From Thiobacillus sp. (GTDB taxonomy: Bacteria > Pseudomonadota > Gammaproteobacteria > Burkholderiales > Thiobacillaceae), in the NCBI GenBank assembly GCA_021166845.1, contig JAJPEP010000064.1, positions 24,224 to 88,223 of the forward strand: a DNA stretch of 64,000 bases. Direction: 5' to 3'. Of the stretch, positions 43,690-52,675 are shown piece by piece; the first letter of the stretch is position 1, and the number at the start of each line of letters is the position of its first letter. Below the pieces are notes generated by a model. That model made no database searches, was not told the origin of the DNA, and was given only the letters and a program-made list of their open reading frames with translations. Position numbers and translations under genes: made by a program.

Positions 43690-44915
43690 TCCCCGGTCTG
43701 GCCGCGAGGCCGCTGTTCCTGTGCGGCTTCCGCCCCTTCTATCTGGCCGCCGCCGGTTACGCCATGTTCCTGCTGGCGGCCTGGTCGGCCATGCTGTCCG
43801 GCGGCTTGCCGATGCCGGACGTCCCCGGCGGTCCAGTGGTCTGGCATGCCCACGAGCTGATCTACGGTTTCGCGCTGGCCTCGGTGGCGGGCTTCCTGCT
43901 CACCGCCGTGCCGGAATTCACCGGCTGCGCCATCGTCGACCGACGCCGGCTGCTCGGGCTGTTCCTGCTCTGGTCGGCCGGCCGCGTGACCTACTGGCTG
44001 GCCGGGACGATCACGATCTGGCCGGCGGCCCTGTTCAACCTGGGCTTCCTCGCCTGGCTGGCGTTCCTGTTCGCGCCGCCGATCTGGCACGATCCGGGCC
44101 GGCCGCACCTGAGCTTTTTGCTGGCCCTGACGGCGTTGACCATCGCCCAATCGGGTGTGTTCTTCGGCTCCGATCCGATGGCCTGGTTGTATGTCGCGGC
44201 GGGCGTGCTGACGATCCTGATCGTCATCGCCATGAGCCGCATCTCCATGCGCCTGATCAACGGCATGCTGGACGGCGAGGGTGTCGCCGACGTGAACTAC
44301 ATGGCCCGGCCGCCGCGCCGCAACCTGGCCATGTTCGCCATCAGCCTGTTCACCACCGTGGAATTCCTGCTGCCCGGCAATGGCGTCGCGGGCTGGCTGG
44401 CCCTGGCCGCCGCCGCCGCCGTGTTCAACCTGCTGGGCGACTGGCACATCGGCCGCCACCTGTTCAACCGCTGGATCTTCATGCCCTACGTGGTCTACTG
44501 GCTGATGGCCCTGGGCTACGGCCTGATCGGCGCGGCGATCCTGGCCGACTGGCCCCTGGTCTCGGCCGGGCGGCATCTGCTGTTGGCCGGGGCGATGAGC
44601 CTGGCCATCTTCGCCGTGATGGCGGTGGCCGGCCGTATCCACGCCGGTTACTGGCTCGACCGGCGGCCCTGGATTCCGCTCGCGGCCGGCTTGATCGTTG
44701 CGGCGGCGCTGGTCCGCGCACTCGCCGCCGTGCCGGTGCTGGCCGAAAGGGCCAATCTGCTGATGGCGGTATCGGCCCTGGCCTTGATGGCCGCGTTCGC
44801 GCTGTTCCTGGTTTACTTCTGGCCGGTGCTGGTCGGCTCCCGCCCGGACAACGCCGGCGGCTGCGCGGAGCCGGTCCGGCGCGAGGACACGCCGGCCAAT
44901 GAATTCGCCTGTTGA
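43674..44915 (+). CDS. nnrS: NnrS family membrane protein
   Basis: A 413-residue protein with about 12 membrane helices. NnrS proteins are haem- and copper-containing and help resist nitrosative stress. Conserved segments seen: FRPFYLAAAGYAMFLLAAW, WHAHELIYGFALASVAGFLL, RISMRLINGMLDGEGVAD and RIHAGYWLDRR. Here it is the last gene of a receptor-ABC transporter operon, an unusual place, which may link nitric oxide and iron handling. The overlap with the ATPase gene supports joint expression. Confidence 0.93.
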   Translation: MRQTLIPGLAARPLFLCGFRPFYLAAAGYAMFLLAAWSAMLSGGLPMPDVPGGPVVWHAHELIYGFALASVAGFLLTAVPEFTGCAIVDRRRLLGLFLLWSAGRVTYWLAGTITIWPAALFNLGFLAWLAFLFAPPIWHDPGRPHLSFLLALTALTIAQSGVFFGSDPMAWLYVAAGVLTILIVIAMSRISMRLINGMLDGEGVADVNYMARPPRRNLAMFAISLFTTVEFLLPGNGVAGWLALAAAAAVFNLLGDWHIGRHLFNRWIFMPYVVYWLMALGYGLIGAAILADWPLVSAGRHLLLAGAMSLAIFAVMAVAGRIHAGYWLDRRPWIPLAAGLIVAAALVRALAAVPVLAERANLLMAVSALALMAAFALFLVYFWPVLVGSRPDNAGGCAEPVRREDTPANEFAC

Positions 44916-44935
44916 ACGCGCCCGCGCCCCGCGCC

Positions 44936-45035
44936 CTGGCGGGAGCCAGATCGCGATGACCCTGCATCACGACTTCTGAGTAAAACGCGGTCGTCACCAT
45001 GACAACGTGCTGGCCCCCAACGAGGCCACCAAGCC
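44936..45035 (+). pseudogene. Receptor-tail and PiuC-start relics, scar 2
   Basis: GGGAGCCAGATCGCGATGAC reads GSQIAMTLHHDF followed by TGA, a typical receptor C-terminus without the rest of a receptor. Eight bases later GCGGTCGTCACCATGACAAC with frame changes reads AVVT, then NVLAPNEATK, like the PiuC N-terminus. The spacing and sequence match scars 1 and 3. It lies between nnrS and receptor 3. Confidence 0.65.
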
Positions 45036-45090
45036 ATGCCATAGAAACCCGCGTCGGCAAACGATACCCGCGACCGCCATCCCTTCAACC

Positions 45091-45125
45091 CGCCAGCCAG
45101 TCGCTTTTGCATGCGCCAGCCAGCT
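45091..45125 (+). repeat. AGCC leader motif, site 6 (two copies)
   Basis: CGCCAGCCAG (45091-45100) and CGCCAGCCAGC (45114-45124), 27 bases before the receptor 3 ATG. Confidence 0.6.
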
Positions 45126-45151
45126 CCCAACCGACACTCCTGGATACTGAA

Positions 45152-47338
45152 ATGCGCCTCTTTAAATTGACTACCATGGCCGCCGCCCTGAGCGCGGCCA
45201 TCCCTGCCCACGCGGCCGACACCACCCTCGCCGAGGTTCTCGTCCAGTCCGACCGCGACGACTTCGCAGCGCGCCAGGATGCCCGCTCCACCAAACTGGT
45301 CTACGGCCGCGAGGAGCTGGACCGCATGAACGAACTGACCCTGGGCGACTATCTGCGGCGGCTGCCCGGGGTCACCTTCACCGGCCCGCCCGGCACACCC
45401 AAGGACGTGCGGATACGTGGCATGGACAAGGGTTATACCGAAATCCTCATCGACGGCGAGTCCATCGCCACGGGCGCCAAGGAAAGACAGATCCAGGTCG
45501 ACCGCCTGCCGCTCGACATGGTGGAGCGCATCGAACTGATTCGCGCACCCGGTGCCGACATGTCCAACGAGGGCATGATGGGCGCCATCAACATCGTCCT
45601 GCGCGATGCGCCCAACGCGCGCATCGCCAATGCCCGCCTCGTCACGGGACGCATCTTTGGAGAAAAAACCGACAAAGATACCTGGAATTTGTCCAGCCAG
45701 TACGGCAACGCCAGCGGCAATGTGCGCTGGCTGCTCAATGCCTCGGTGGGGCAGCGCGGCGAGTTGAAGACCAAGAGCAAAAGCGAGCAAGGCTTTGTCG
45801 CAGCCACTGGCGTGCGCAACAGCTGGAAAGACGAATTCGAGGATGAGCGCGTCACCACGAACACCCTGGATTTCGCCCCGCGGCTGAATATCAAACTCGC
45901 GGGCGGCGACGAGCTGGTGTTCACGCCCTGGATCACGCGCTCCGACGAGCGCAAGACCAAGGCTGTGGACAAGTTCAAGTACAACACGCCGGCCACGGGT
46001 TCCGGTTACGTCGGCGACGGCCGCAGAACCGAGGACGAGGACAAGCTGCGCGAAACCGCACGCCTTCGCGGCGAGTGGAAACACAAGCTGGACGGGGGAC
46101 AGCTCGCCTTCTACGCTGCCGCGCAGCAGGGCGGCGAGGAGAAGGACAAGACCGCGCTGGAATACAACGCCGCGGGCGCCCTGACCAAAACCACGCTGGA
46201 AAAAGACGACAAGGACGAACGCGAGTGGTACGCGGGTGCTAAATTCGAGCGCAAGCTCGGACAGCACAGATTCTCGTCCGGTCTGGAATACAAGGATAAA
46301 TCGCGCAACGACGAGAAGACCAAACTTGAAAACGGCGTGCCGAAATCCGCCGGCCGCGGCGACAATTTCGACATCGAGGAACGCCGCTGGACGGTATTCC
46401 TGCAGGATGAAATTCACCTCGGCCGTGGGCATGTCCTCACCCCCGGCGTGCGCGCATTCCGCAACGAGCAGTCAGCTGTGGATGGACTGGGTCTGTCGAG
46501 CGGCGGCACCGTGAACGCCTTCACGCCGTCGATGCACTACCTCTGGCAAATCGACCCCCGCAACAACCTGCGCACCAGCGTTACCAAAACCCTCAAGCCT
46601 GCCAGGTTCGACGACCTGTCCACCGTGACGGAGACCGCCGGTGGCGTGAACAGCTTGTCCAATCCGGACAAATCAGGCAATCCGGATTTGCGTCCCGAAA
46701 AAGCCATGGGCCTGGAGCTCGGATGGGAACATTTCCTGCCGCGCGCCGGCGGCGTGCTGGGCGCCAACGTATTCCATCGCGACATAGCCGACCTGGTCGA
46801 GAAGCGAACCGAACTGGAGGGAACGCGCTACGTCGAACGCCCCCAGAACGTGGGCGACGCCAAGGTATGGGGGCTGGAGCTGGACGCCCGCCCGCGCATG
46901 GACATCATCGGCATGCCGGAACTGATGCTGCGTTTCAACTACACCCGGCTCTATTCCGAAATCGACAATACCTCGACGGGACAGACCACGCGCATCAAGG
47001 ACCAGCCGCCCTACGTCTACAACATCGGCTTCGACTGGCAACTGCCACACTGGAATGCGGCCTGGGGCGTCAACTACAACTACAGCCCGAAGTTCCTGAA
47101 AAACCCCACCGAACCGCTGAAACCGGACGACGAGGCAGAACAGAAGCTGCTGGACCTGTATGTCACGAAGCGCCTCAACAGAGATCTGGCCCTGCGTTTC
47201 ACCGCCGCCAACCTGCTGGACATGGTGAAAAACAAGGACAAACACGAATTCAACACGTCCGGCCAACAAACCAAATTCACCCAGGAAGCCGAGCGCGGCG
47301 GACGCGCCTTCTACGTTGCGATCGAAGGCAAGTGGTGA
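45152..47338 (+). CDS. TonB-dependent receptor 3
   Basis: A 728-residue outer-membrane receptor. Signal peptide 1-21 (TMAAALSAAIPAHAAD). Plug: LGDYLRRLPGVTFTGPPGTP, GYTEILIDGESIATGAKERQ and MVERIELIRAPGADMSNEGM. Barrel end: GGRAFYVAIEGKW. The second part contains many charged loops (KTKSKSEQGF, EDEDKLRETARL). Its following genes (periplasmic protein, PepSY-type protein, reductase) suggest uptake of a ferric complex followed by reduction. A paralogue lies decayed at 49.8-51.6 kb. Confidence 0.92.
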   Translation: MRLFKLTTMAAALSAAIPAHAADTTLAEVLVQSDRDDFAARQDARSTKLVYGREELDRMNELTLGDYLRRLPGVTFTGPPGTPKDVRIRGMDKGYTEILIDGESIATGAKERQIQVDRLPLDMVERIELIRAPGADMSNEGMMGAINIVLRDAPNARIANARLVTGRIFGEKTDKDTWNLSSQYGNASGNVRWLLNASVGQRGELKTKSKSEQGFVAATGVRNSWKDEFEDERVTTNTLDFAPRLNIKLAGGDELVFTPWITRSDERKTKAVDKFKYNTPATGSGYVGDGRRTEDEDKLRETARLRGEWKHKLDGGQLAFYAAAQQGGEEKDKTALEYNAAGALTKTTLEKDDKDEREWYAGAKFERKLGQHRFSSGLEYKDKSRNDEKTKLENGVPKSAGRGDNFDIEERRWTVFLQDEIHLGRGHVLTPGVRAFRNEQSAVDGLGLSSGGTVNAFTPSMHYLWQIDPRNNLRTSVTKTLKPARFDDLSTVTETAGGVNSLSNPDKSGNPDLRPEKAMGLELGWEHFLPRAGGVLGANVFHRDIADLVEKRTELEGTRYVERPQNVGDAKVWGLELDARPRMDIIGMPELMLRFNYTRLYSEIDNTSTGQTTRIKDQPPYVYNIGFDWQLPHWNAAWGVNYNYSPKFLKNPTEPLKPDDEAEQKLLDLYVTKRLNRDLALRFTAANLLDMVKNKDKHEFNTSGQQTKFTQEAERGGRAFYVAIEGKW

Positions 47339-47370
47339 TTGACATGAACGCATCGACAAGGAGTCGCAAC

Positions 47371-47814
47371 ATGAAATACGCCTGCGCAATGCTTCTGCTC
47401 GCCCTGGCGCCGCCAGCGGCTTACTCGGCGTCAGCACCCCGGTTAACGCCCCTTCCGACGCTGCTTGCCAAGCCGGCCGACCAGGCCGATGCGCGCATCA
47501 AGGCCCGCGTGGTGGAAGACCTCGGCAACAACAAATTCCGGGTCGAGGACGGCGGCAAGCACATCGAAGTCAAGGGCGGCCCGCACTGGTATCACACGCT
47601 GCCGCTGGAAACCGGCAAAAGCCACACCTTCGACGGCGAACTGCATGTCAAGAACAAGGACGGCGAACGCAAGATCGAGTTGAAGCTGGTGCGTGTGTGG
47701 CGCGCCGACGGCGCGCGGCTCGACGTGCGCGCGAACGTCGAGACAGAGCCGTGGAAAGGCATCGACAAAGGCAAGACCGGCACGCCGGCGGTTCTGGTCT
47801 GGCGCAAATCCTGA
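47371..47814 (+). CDS. Periplasmic protein of receptor 3 operon
   Basis: A 147-residue exported protein: signal peptide MKYACAMLLLALAPPAAYSA, then ARIKARVVEDLGNNKFRVED and KGGPHWYHTLPLETGKSHTF. A small beta-barrel fold is likely (OB-like), but I do not recognise the family by name. An AAGGAG ribosome site nine bases before the chosen ATG supports this start over an ATG 27 bases upstream. It may bind the substrate or help the neighbouring membrane protein. Confidence 0.75.
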   Translation: MKYACAMLLLALAPPAAYSASAPRLTPLPTLLAKPADQADARIKARVVEDLGNNKFRVEDGGKHIEVKGGPHWYHTLPLETGKSHTFDGELHVKNKDGERKIELKLVRVWRADGARLDVRANVETEPWKGIDKGKTGTPAVLVWRKS

Positions 47815-47834
47815 CCCCACCCGGAGACAATCCC

Positions 47835-48611
47835 ATGAAGCTCAAATACGACAACCGCAGCTGGCACGCCTGGATCAGCGTCGTGCTCGCCCTACCCATC
47901 CTCATCGTCGCCGTCACCGCGATTTTCATCGCCCACACCAATGCGCTCGGACTCAAGGAAACCGAGATCACGCCCTACGTGGGCTGGTTGCCGGGCTATG
48001 GCGAAGAGGCCATGAAAATGCAGCGCATGGACGTGCAAACTGCGTTGACGACGCGCGACGGCAGCCAGTGGATCGGCACCAAGGCAGGGCTCTACCGCGT
48101 AAGCGGCGGCCAGGCGCAGCAGGTCGAAGCACTCGGCGGGGCCCACGTGCGGGATCTGGTTGAAACCCCGGTCGGGCTCGTCGCCGTCGCCAGGAACGGC
48201 GTGTGGCTGCGCCAGGGCCAGAGCTGGGAAAAAATCCTCAAGGGCGATGCCTGGAGCGGCAACGTCGGTCCGGATGGGCGGCTTGCCGTCACGGTCAAGG
48301 ATCGCGGCGTGCTGGTGACGGCCGACGGCCGCAACTGGCAGACCGACACGGGCGTGAATCAGATGCTCGCCACCCTGCCCGGCAGCGTCGCCCAGCCCAA
48401 GCCGGTCACGCTCGGCAACCTGGTGCTGGATCTGCACACCGGCAAGGCCTTTTTCGGCAAGGAATGGGAGTGGATCTGGATCGATCTGATCGGGGTGGTC
48501 ATGGCCTTCCTCGGCGTCACCGGCGTGGTGATGTGGTGGCGCGGAGAAAGGCGCAAGCGCGAGCTTGAAGCCCGGCTCGCAGCCGCTGAAGGCCAGCCTG
48601 CGACGCTGTAA
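47835..48611 (+). CDS. PepSY-associated membrane protein
   Basis: A 258-residue protein with an N-terminal helix at about 13-34 (ISVVLALPILIVAVTAIFIA) and another near 218-238 (DLIGVVMAFLGVTGVVMWW). The segment W-H-x-W near the start, LDLHTGKAFFGKEWEWIWID and the WWR end are typical of PepSY-TM proteins linked to ferric siderophore reductases. The middle is periplasmic. The reductase gene starts right after its stop. Probable electron route: reductase to this protein to ferric complex. Confidence 0.85.
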   Translation: MKLKYDNRSWHAWISVVLALPILIVAVTAIFIAHTNALGLKETEITPYVGWLPGYGEEAMKMQRMDVQTALTTRDGSQWIGTKAGLYRVSGGQAQQVEALGGAHVRDLVETPVGLVAVARNGVWLRQGQSWEKILKGDAWSGNVGPDGRLAVTVKDRGVLVTADGRNWQTDTGVNQMLATLPGSVAQPKPVTLGNLVLDLHTGKAFFGKEWEWIWIDLIGVVMAFLGVTGVVMWWRGERRKRELEARLAAAEGQPATL

Positions 48612-49718
48612 ATGCTCGCGACCCTGCTGCTCGCGGCCAGCGCCCTGGCACTGATCGTCGTGGCCTGGCTGTTTTTCGACGGCCTCGTCGCGAACGCCCA
48701 GCACAGGCGTGCCGCGCAAAAGCGACGTCTGGCGACGCAGCCGATCAGCCTGCGTGTTGTCGCGCGGCAGGAACACGGCGACGAACTCTTCACCGTCGAA
48801 CTCGAACCCCTCTCGCGCCGAACACGCCTGCCCGCCTACCTGCCGGGGCAGGCCCTGACCCTCGTCATACCCGCCGCGCGCCCGCTCAAGCGCCGCTACT
48901 CGCTGGCGGCGTGGACGCCGCGCCCGCGCGCCTACCGACTCGGCATCCGCCGTGAAGCCGGGGGCGCGGCCTCGCCCTGGCTGCACACCCATCTGCGGGT
49001 CGGCGCGGTCATCCAGGCACTGCCGCCGGCCGGACGCTTCGTGCTCGACCCTGCCCACCGCGACATCGTGCTGCTTGGCGGCGGCATCGGTATCACCCCG
49101 ATGGCGGCGATAGCGGATGCCGTCGCCGTCCGTCCGAACGGGCGGCGCGTGTGGCTGCACTACGCCGCGCGGCGCGAGTCCGAGCTCATCGACCACACCC
49201 GCTACCGCGCGCTCGATGCTGAACACGCCTGGTTCCACTACCGTCCCATCCTGTCGCGCCCCGGCGAAGGCTGGGCGGACGCGACAGGCCGCCTCGACGC
49301 CGCACGCCTGATGGACGGCCCATCCGATCCGCGCGCCGCGCATTACTACTTCTGCGCACGCGAAGAGATGATGCACGCGCTGATGGATGCGCTCGCCGGG
49401 CTGGGCGTGCCGCGCGAACAGCTGCACTGGGAATCCTTCGGCGGCGCGCAGAACGACGACCAATCAAGCTACGCCGTCGAATTCGGGGAACACGTCTACG
49501 AGTTTGCCGGCCAGCCCAGCCTGCTCGCCGCGTTCGAGGACTGGCAACTCCCGATCGACGCCGAGTGCCGGGCTGGCGAATGCGGCGCCTGTCGCGTTCG
49601 CCTCGTTGCGGGCGAGGTTGCGGACTGCCAGGCCAGCCATTGCGAACTGCCGCCCGGGGAAATTCTGGCCTGCTGCAAGGTACCGCGCTCACCGTTGAAA
49701 CTCGCGCGGGCGGGCTGA
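48612..49718 (+). CDS. Flavodoxin/ferredoxin-reductase-type ferric reductase
   Basis: A 368-residue oxidoreductase anchored by one N-terminal helix (about 2-22). FAD domain: LKRRYSLAAW (RxYS motif). NAD(P)H domain: VLLGGGIGITPMAAIADAV. C-terminal 2Fe-2S domain: CRAGECGACRVRL with the distant fourth cysteine in ILACCKV. This order (FAD, NAD, ferredoxin) is that of class IA reductases. Next to a receptor and a PepSY protein it likely reduces ferric complexes in or at the inner membrane. Confidence 0.9.
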   Translation: MLATLLLAASALALIVVAWLFFDGLVANAQHRRAAQKRRLATQPISLRVVARQEHGDELFTVELEPLSRRTRLPAYLPGQALTLVIPAARPLKRRYSLAAWTPRPRAYRLGIRREAGGAASPWLHTHLRVGAVIQALPPAGRFVLDPAHRDIVLLGGGIGITPMAAIADAVAVRPNGRRVWLHYAARRESELIDHTRYRALDAEHAWFHYRPILSRPGEGWADATGRLDAARLMDGPSDPRAAHYYFCAREEMMHALMDALAGLGVPREQLHWESFGGAQNDDQSSYAVEFGEHVYEFAGQPSLLAAFEDWQLPIDAECRAGECGACRVRLVAGEVADCQASHCELPPGEILACCKVPRSPLKLARAG

Positions 49719-49775
49719 GGCTGGCGCCGCCGACCGATTAATTGGCGCGGTGTATTCAAAACTTACTTCGATTTT

Positions 49776-51591
49776 ATGCGCCCACCCCTGTCTCACATGC
49801 TGTTTTCAATCGCGCTTGTCGTTCTTCCATCCTTGTCGGATGCCCAAACAACCGTCGATCCGTCCATCGAGCCTTCGACGACCCTGGAAACCATCCATGT
49901 CTCCGCGCAACCCGACCCGGCGCTGGACGAACGCCGGAACGCCTCGTCCGCGAAGATCATCGTCAGCCGCGAAGACCTGGAAAAAATGGACGCTGCGACC
50001 ATCGGCGACATCCTGCGGCAGCTGCCCGGCGTGAGCCTCGCCGCCGAAAGCGAAGGTGGACGGCGCGGTCGCGCCCGGGCGGCCGACCGGCTGGAGCCGC
50101 GCATCGTGGTGGACGGCGGGCCGCTGCCGGGCGGCAACCGCAACGCGCTGCGCCTGCCGGTCGAATTGATCGAACGCATCGAGATCATCAGGAGCAGCAC
50201 GCCCGAATTTCCCTCCGGCCCCGGCGGCACCATCAATCTCATCCTGCGCGACACGCCGCCGAAGAAAGCCGGAAATTTCCGCGCCGGGCTTTCGTACGAC
50301 GGCGACGCCCTCGGCGGACGAGTCGGTGGCAGCTACGGCGACCGTGAAGGCGAATCCGGCATGATCGTCATGGGCTTTGCCGACACGCACCCCAGCGCCG
50401 GCAGCCGCACCGTTTCGCGCGAAAGCTTCGCCGCCGGCGCGCGCACCGGTTGGAACGTCGAAACCGACGCGGACGCAGGGCGCGACAACAGCGCGCAGCT
50501 GATGGCGCGCTACACCCGCGAGCTCGGCGCGGGCAGTCGGCTCATCGTCAGCCCGATGCTGTTCGGACGCGACATTGACCGCCGCAGCGACACGCGCCGA
50601 TACGCCTATGCCGACCCGGTCTTCGGCACCGGCCTGACCGCGGACGGACGCGAGCGCGAAACCGAATCAAAACAGAACCTGAATGGTCGGCTCTCGCTCG
50701 ACTGGAAACAACGCCATCCGGGACAGGGCGAAACCGGCGCCCAGCTCATGCTGCAGGGCGATCCGAAACCGGCACGCGCAACGAGGGCGATTTCGACGCC
50801 GCCGACACGCTGCTGACGCGCACCCGCACACGCAACACGCGCAGCGGCCAGGGTGCCACGTTCAAGGCCAAGCACAGCCAGGCGATGGCCGACACGCACC
50901 TCGCCACCTTCGGCCTCGAAGCCCGCTGTCCAACCCGGACCGCGCGGGCAATCCGGCGCTGCGTCCGGAGAGCACCGCCACGCTGCAGGCCGGCATCGAG
51001 CATTTTCTGGCGGACCGGCGCGGCAGCGCCGGCCTCAACTTTTTCCTTCGCGAAATCGACGACAAGGTGCAGAAGCGCACCGCGCTCGAAGCCGGCCGCT
51101 ACGTCGAACGTCCGTTCAACGTGGCGCATGCGACCGAGACCAGCATCGTCGCCGATTTCAAGTGGAAACTCGCGTCGCTGCCCGCGCTCACCCTGCGCGG
51201 CAACGTCTCGACCAGCCGGATCGAAACCGGGGACCCGGGCGCGGCCTTCGTGCGCCAGGAAAGCCCGCGCCGTGCCGCCAACCTCGGCGCGGACTACGAG
51301 TGGACCGCGCAGAAACTCACGTTCGGCGGCAACCTTTCGCATCAATCCGACCTCACCCGCGAAGCCAATCCCGACACCGAGCAGACCCAACTCGCCCGCA
51401 CCCAGCTCGACCTTTACGCCATCAAAAAACTCGGCGGCGGCCTGAGTCTGCGCCTATCGGTCGACAATGTCTCCCGCGAAGGACGCGGCGACGACAGTCT
51501 GGAATACGGCGGCGGCGTGCTGAGCCAGCGCGAGATCGATCGCGCCGAGGGCGTACGCGTGATCGATTTGTCACTGGAGGGCAAATGGTGA
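49776..51591 (+). pseudogene. TonB-dependent receptor 4, frameshifted and internally deleted
   Basis: The N-terminus is intact: signal peptide, ILRQLPGVSLAAESEGGRRG and LIERIEIIRSSTPEFPSGPG. Near 50760 the frame shifts (GDPKPARATR versus the continuing reading ETGTRNEGDFDAADTLLT). Near 50928 the reading jumps from THLATFGLEA to LSNPDRAGNPALRPESTATL, skipping roughly 200 residues of barrel. The tail is intact to IDLSLEGKW. It is a paralogue of receptor 3 (compare GRYVERPFNVAHA with TRYVERPQNVGDA). Confidence 0.85.
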
Positions 51592-51654
51592 GCTGAGTAC
51601 TTACACGCTCCCCCTGACCACGCCAGCATGTCGGATTTCTCACAAATGGTTATT

Positions 51655-51996
51655 GACAACCATGCTCGCCCAGAAGCCTGGCGGCACGCCGGAGCATTCG
51701 TTCACCCTCTCCACGATCTATGACTTCACGCCCCGGATCACGCTGGGCGCAGGCATGCAGTATGTCGACGAAGTCACCAGCGGCGTCGCCCCCTGCCAAC
51801 CGGGAACGTCACCGTCAGGAGCGACGACTGCACCACCTACGATCTGTACGCCGCGTACAAATTCAGCAAGAAGACGCAGCTGCGTTTGAACGGCTGCAAC
51901 GTCACCGACAAGAAGTACATCTCGCAGCTCGCCGAGGGCGGCGGCCAAGGCATCCGTGGCCGTAAGGCGGTGCTGACCTTGCGTCACGACTTCTGA
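51655..51996 (+). pseudogene. C-terminal fragment of another TonB-dependent receptor
   Basis: The reading begins LAQKPGGTPEHSFTLSTIYD, passes LGAGMQYVDEVTSGVAPC, shifts frame near 51800 and continues TTYDLYAAYKFSKKTQLRLN, VTDKKYISQLAEGGGQGIRG and VLTLRHDF, stop. These are the last 110 residues of a catecholate-type receptor; the first 600 residues are absent. A palindromic AATGGTTATTGACAACCAT at 51646-51664, like the bfd promoter, stands at the junction. Confidence 0.8.
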
Positions 51997-52005
51997 GGCA
52001 ACCCC

Positions 52006-52075
52006 GTGGTCGTTACGATTGATGATGTGTTGACCCCCGACGAGCTGACGGACATCCGCCGACTAGTGAGTTCGG
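52006..52075 (+). pseudogene. Relic of PiuC-like dioxygenase N-terminus, scar 3
   Basis: Ten bases after the receptor-fragment stop, CCGTGGTCGTTACGATTGAT reads VVVTIDDVLTPDELTDIRRL, then VSSV. The frame then meets no further PiuC sequence. The same junction (HDF-stop, short spacer, VVT-I-D) is found at scars 1 and 2. The remainder of the gap to 52252 carries only the AGCC motif and a weak ribosome site. Confidence 0.72.
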
Positions 52076-52198
52076 TTGCTGACCGCGCCCGTGCCCCGCG
52101 CAGTGCAGTTTTCGTGGGAGGGTTCCATGTCTACTTGATCCGCTTGCGGCCCCCGGCGCCTGGTGCTAGATTCGGGATAATCCAAAAACACCTACCGT

Positions 52199-52212
52199 TA
52201 GCCAGCCAGCCG
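52199..52212 (+). repeat. AGCC leader motif, site 7
   Basis: TAGCCAGCCAGCCG, 40 bases before the first gene of the ferrosome-like cluster. Confidence 0.6.
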
Positions 52213-52252
52213 TCCCACGGCAAGCGAGCCAGGGAAGTTTCCAGGGCTTGTC

Positions 52253-52675
52253 ATGGCTGCCGCTAAAACCCGTTCCGCCGCGCTCCCCCGCACCGCCGAA
52301 GACCAAGCCGCGCCCGTATTCGATTCGCAGCGGATCGTCACGGAAATCAGCCCGTTCCTGCGCATCGCCCATCAGATCACCGGCCGTGTGCGCCTGAAGC
52401 TCGATGCTGCCGCGTTCGACGTGCCGGCCTTGCGCAATGGCGGGGGCGAGCGCCTGAAAAAAATGTTCTGCGCGCTGCCCGGTGTGCGCGGCTTCGCCCT
52501 CAATCCGCTGGCGCGTTCCTGCATCGTCGAGTACGACAGCGCCGTCATTCCCGACGCAGCCTGGCCCGACCTGCTGGCCGGGCGGCGCTCGCCGGCCGCC
52601 GCCACCCTGCTCGACCTGCTGGCCGGCGCCGCGCCGACACCCGTTCCCACCCACCGAAAGGAGCAATCGTCATGA
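52253..52675 (+). CDS. Small HMA-like (R-x-HMA) protein of ferrosome-like cluster
   Basis: A 140-residue protein whose central domain has the heavy-metal-associated (ferredoxin-like) pattern, but with the metal loop CxxC replaced by HQITGRVRLKL (Gly44-Arg45-x-Arg47). LPGVRGFALNPLARSCIVEY follows, as in strands 2 and 3 of HMA domains. The same GRxR loop is in the ATPase three genes later and in the divergent gene at 55.9 kb. Overlapping stop and start (ATGA) tie it to the next gene. It may regulate or guide the ATPase. Confidence 0.82.
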   Translation: MAAAKTRSAALPRTAEDQAAPVFDSQRIVTEISPFLRIAHQITGRVRLKLDAAAFDVPALRNGGGERLKKMFCALPGVRGFALNPLARSCIVEYDSAVIPDAAWPDLLAGRRSPAAATLLDLLAGAAPTPVPTHRKEQSS

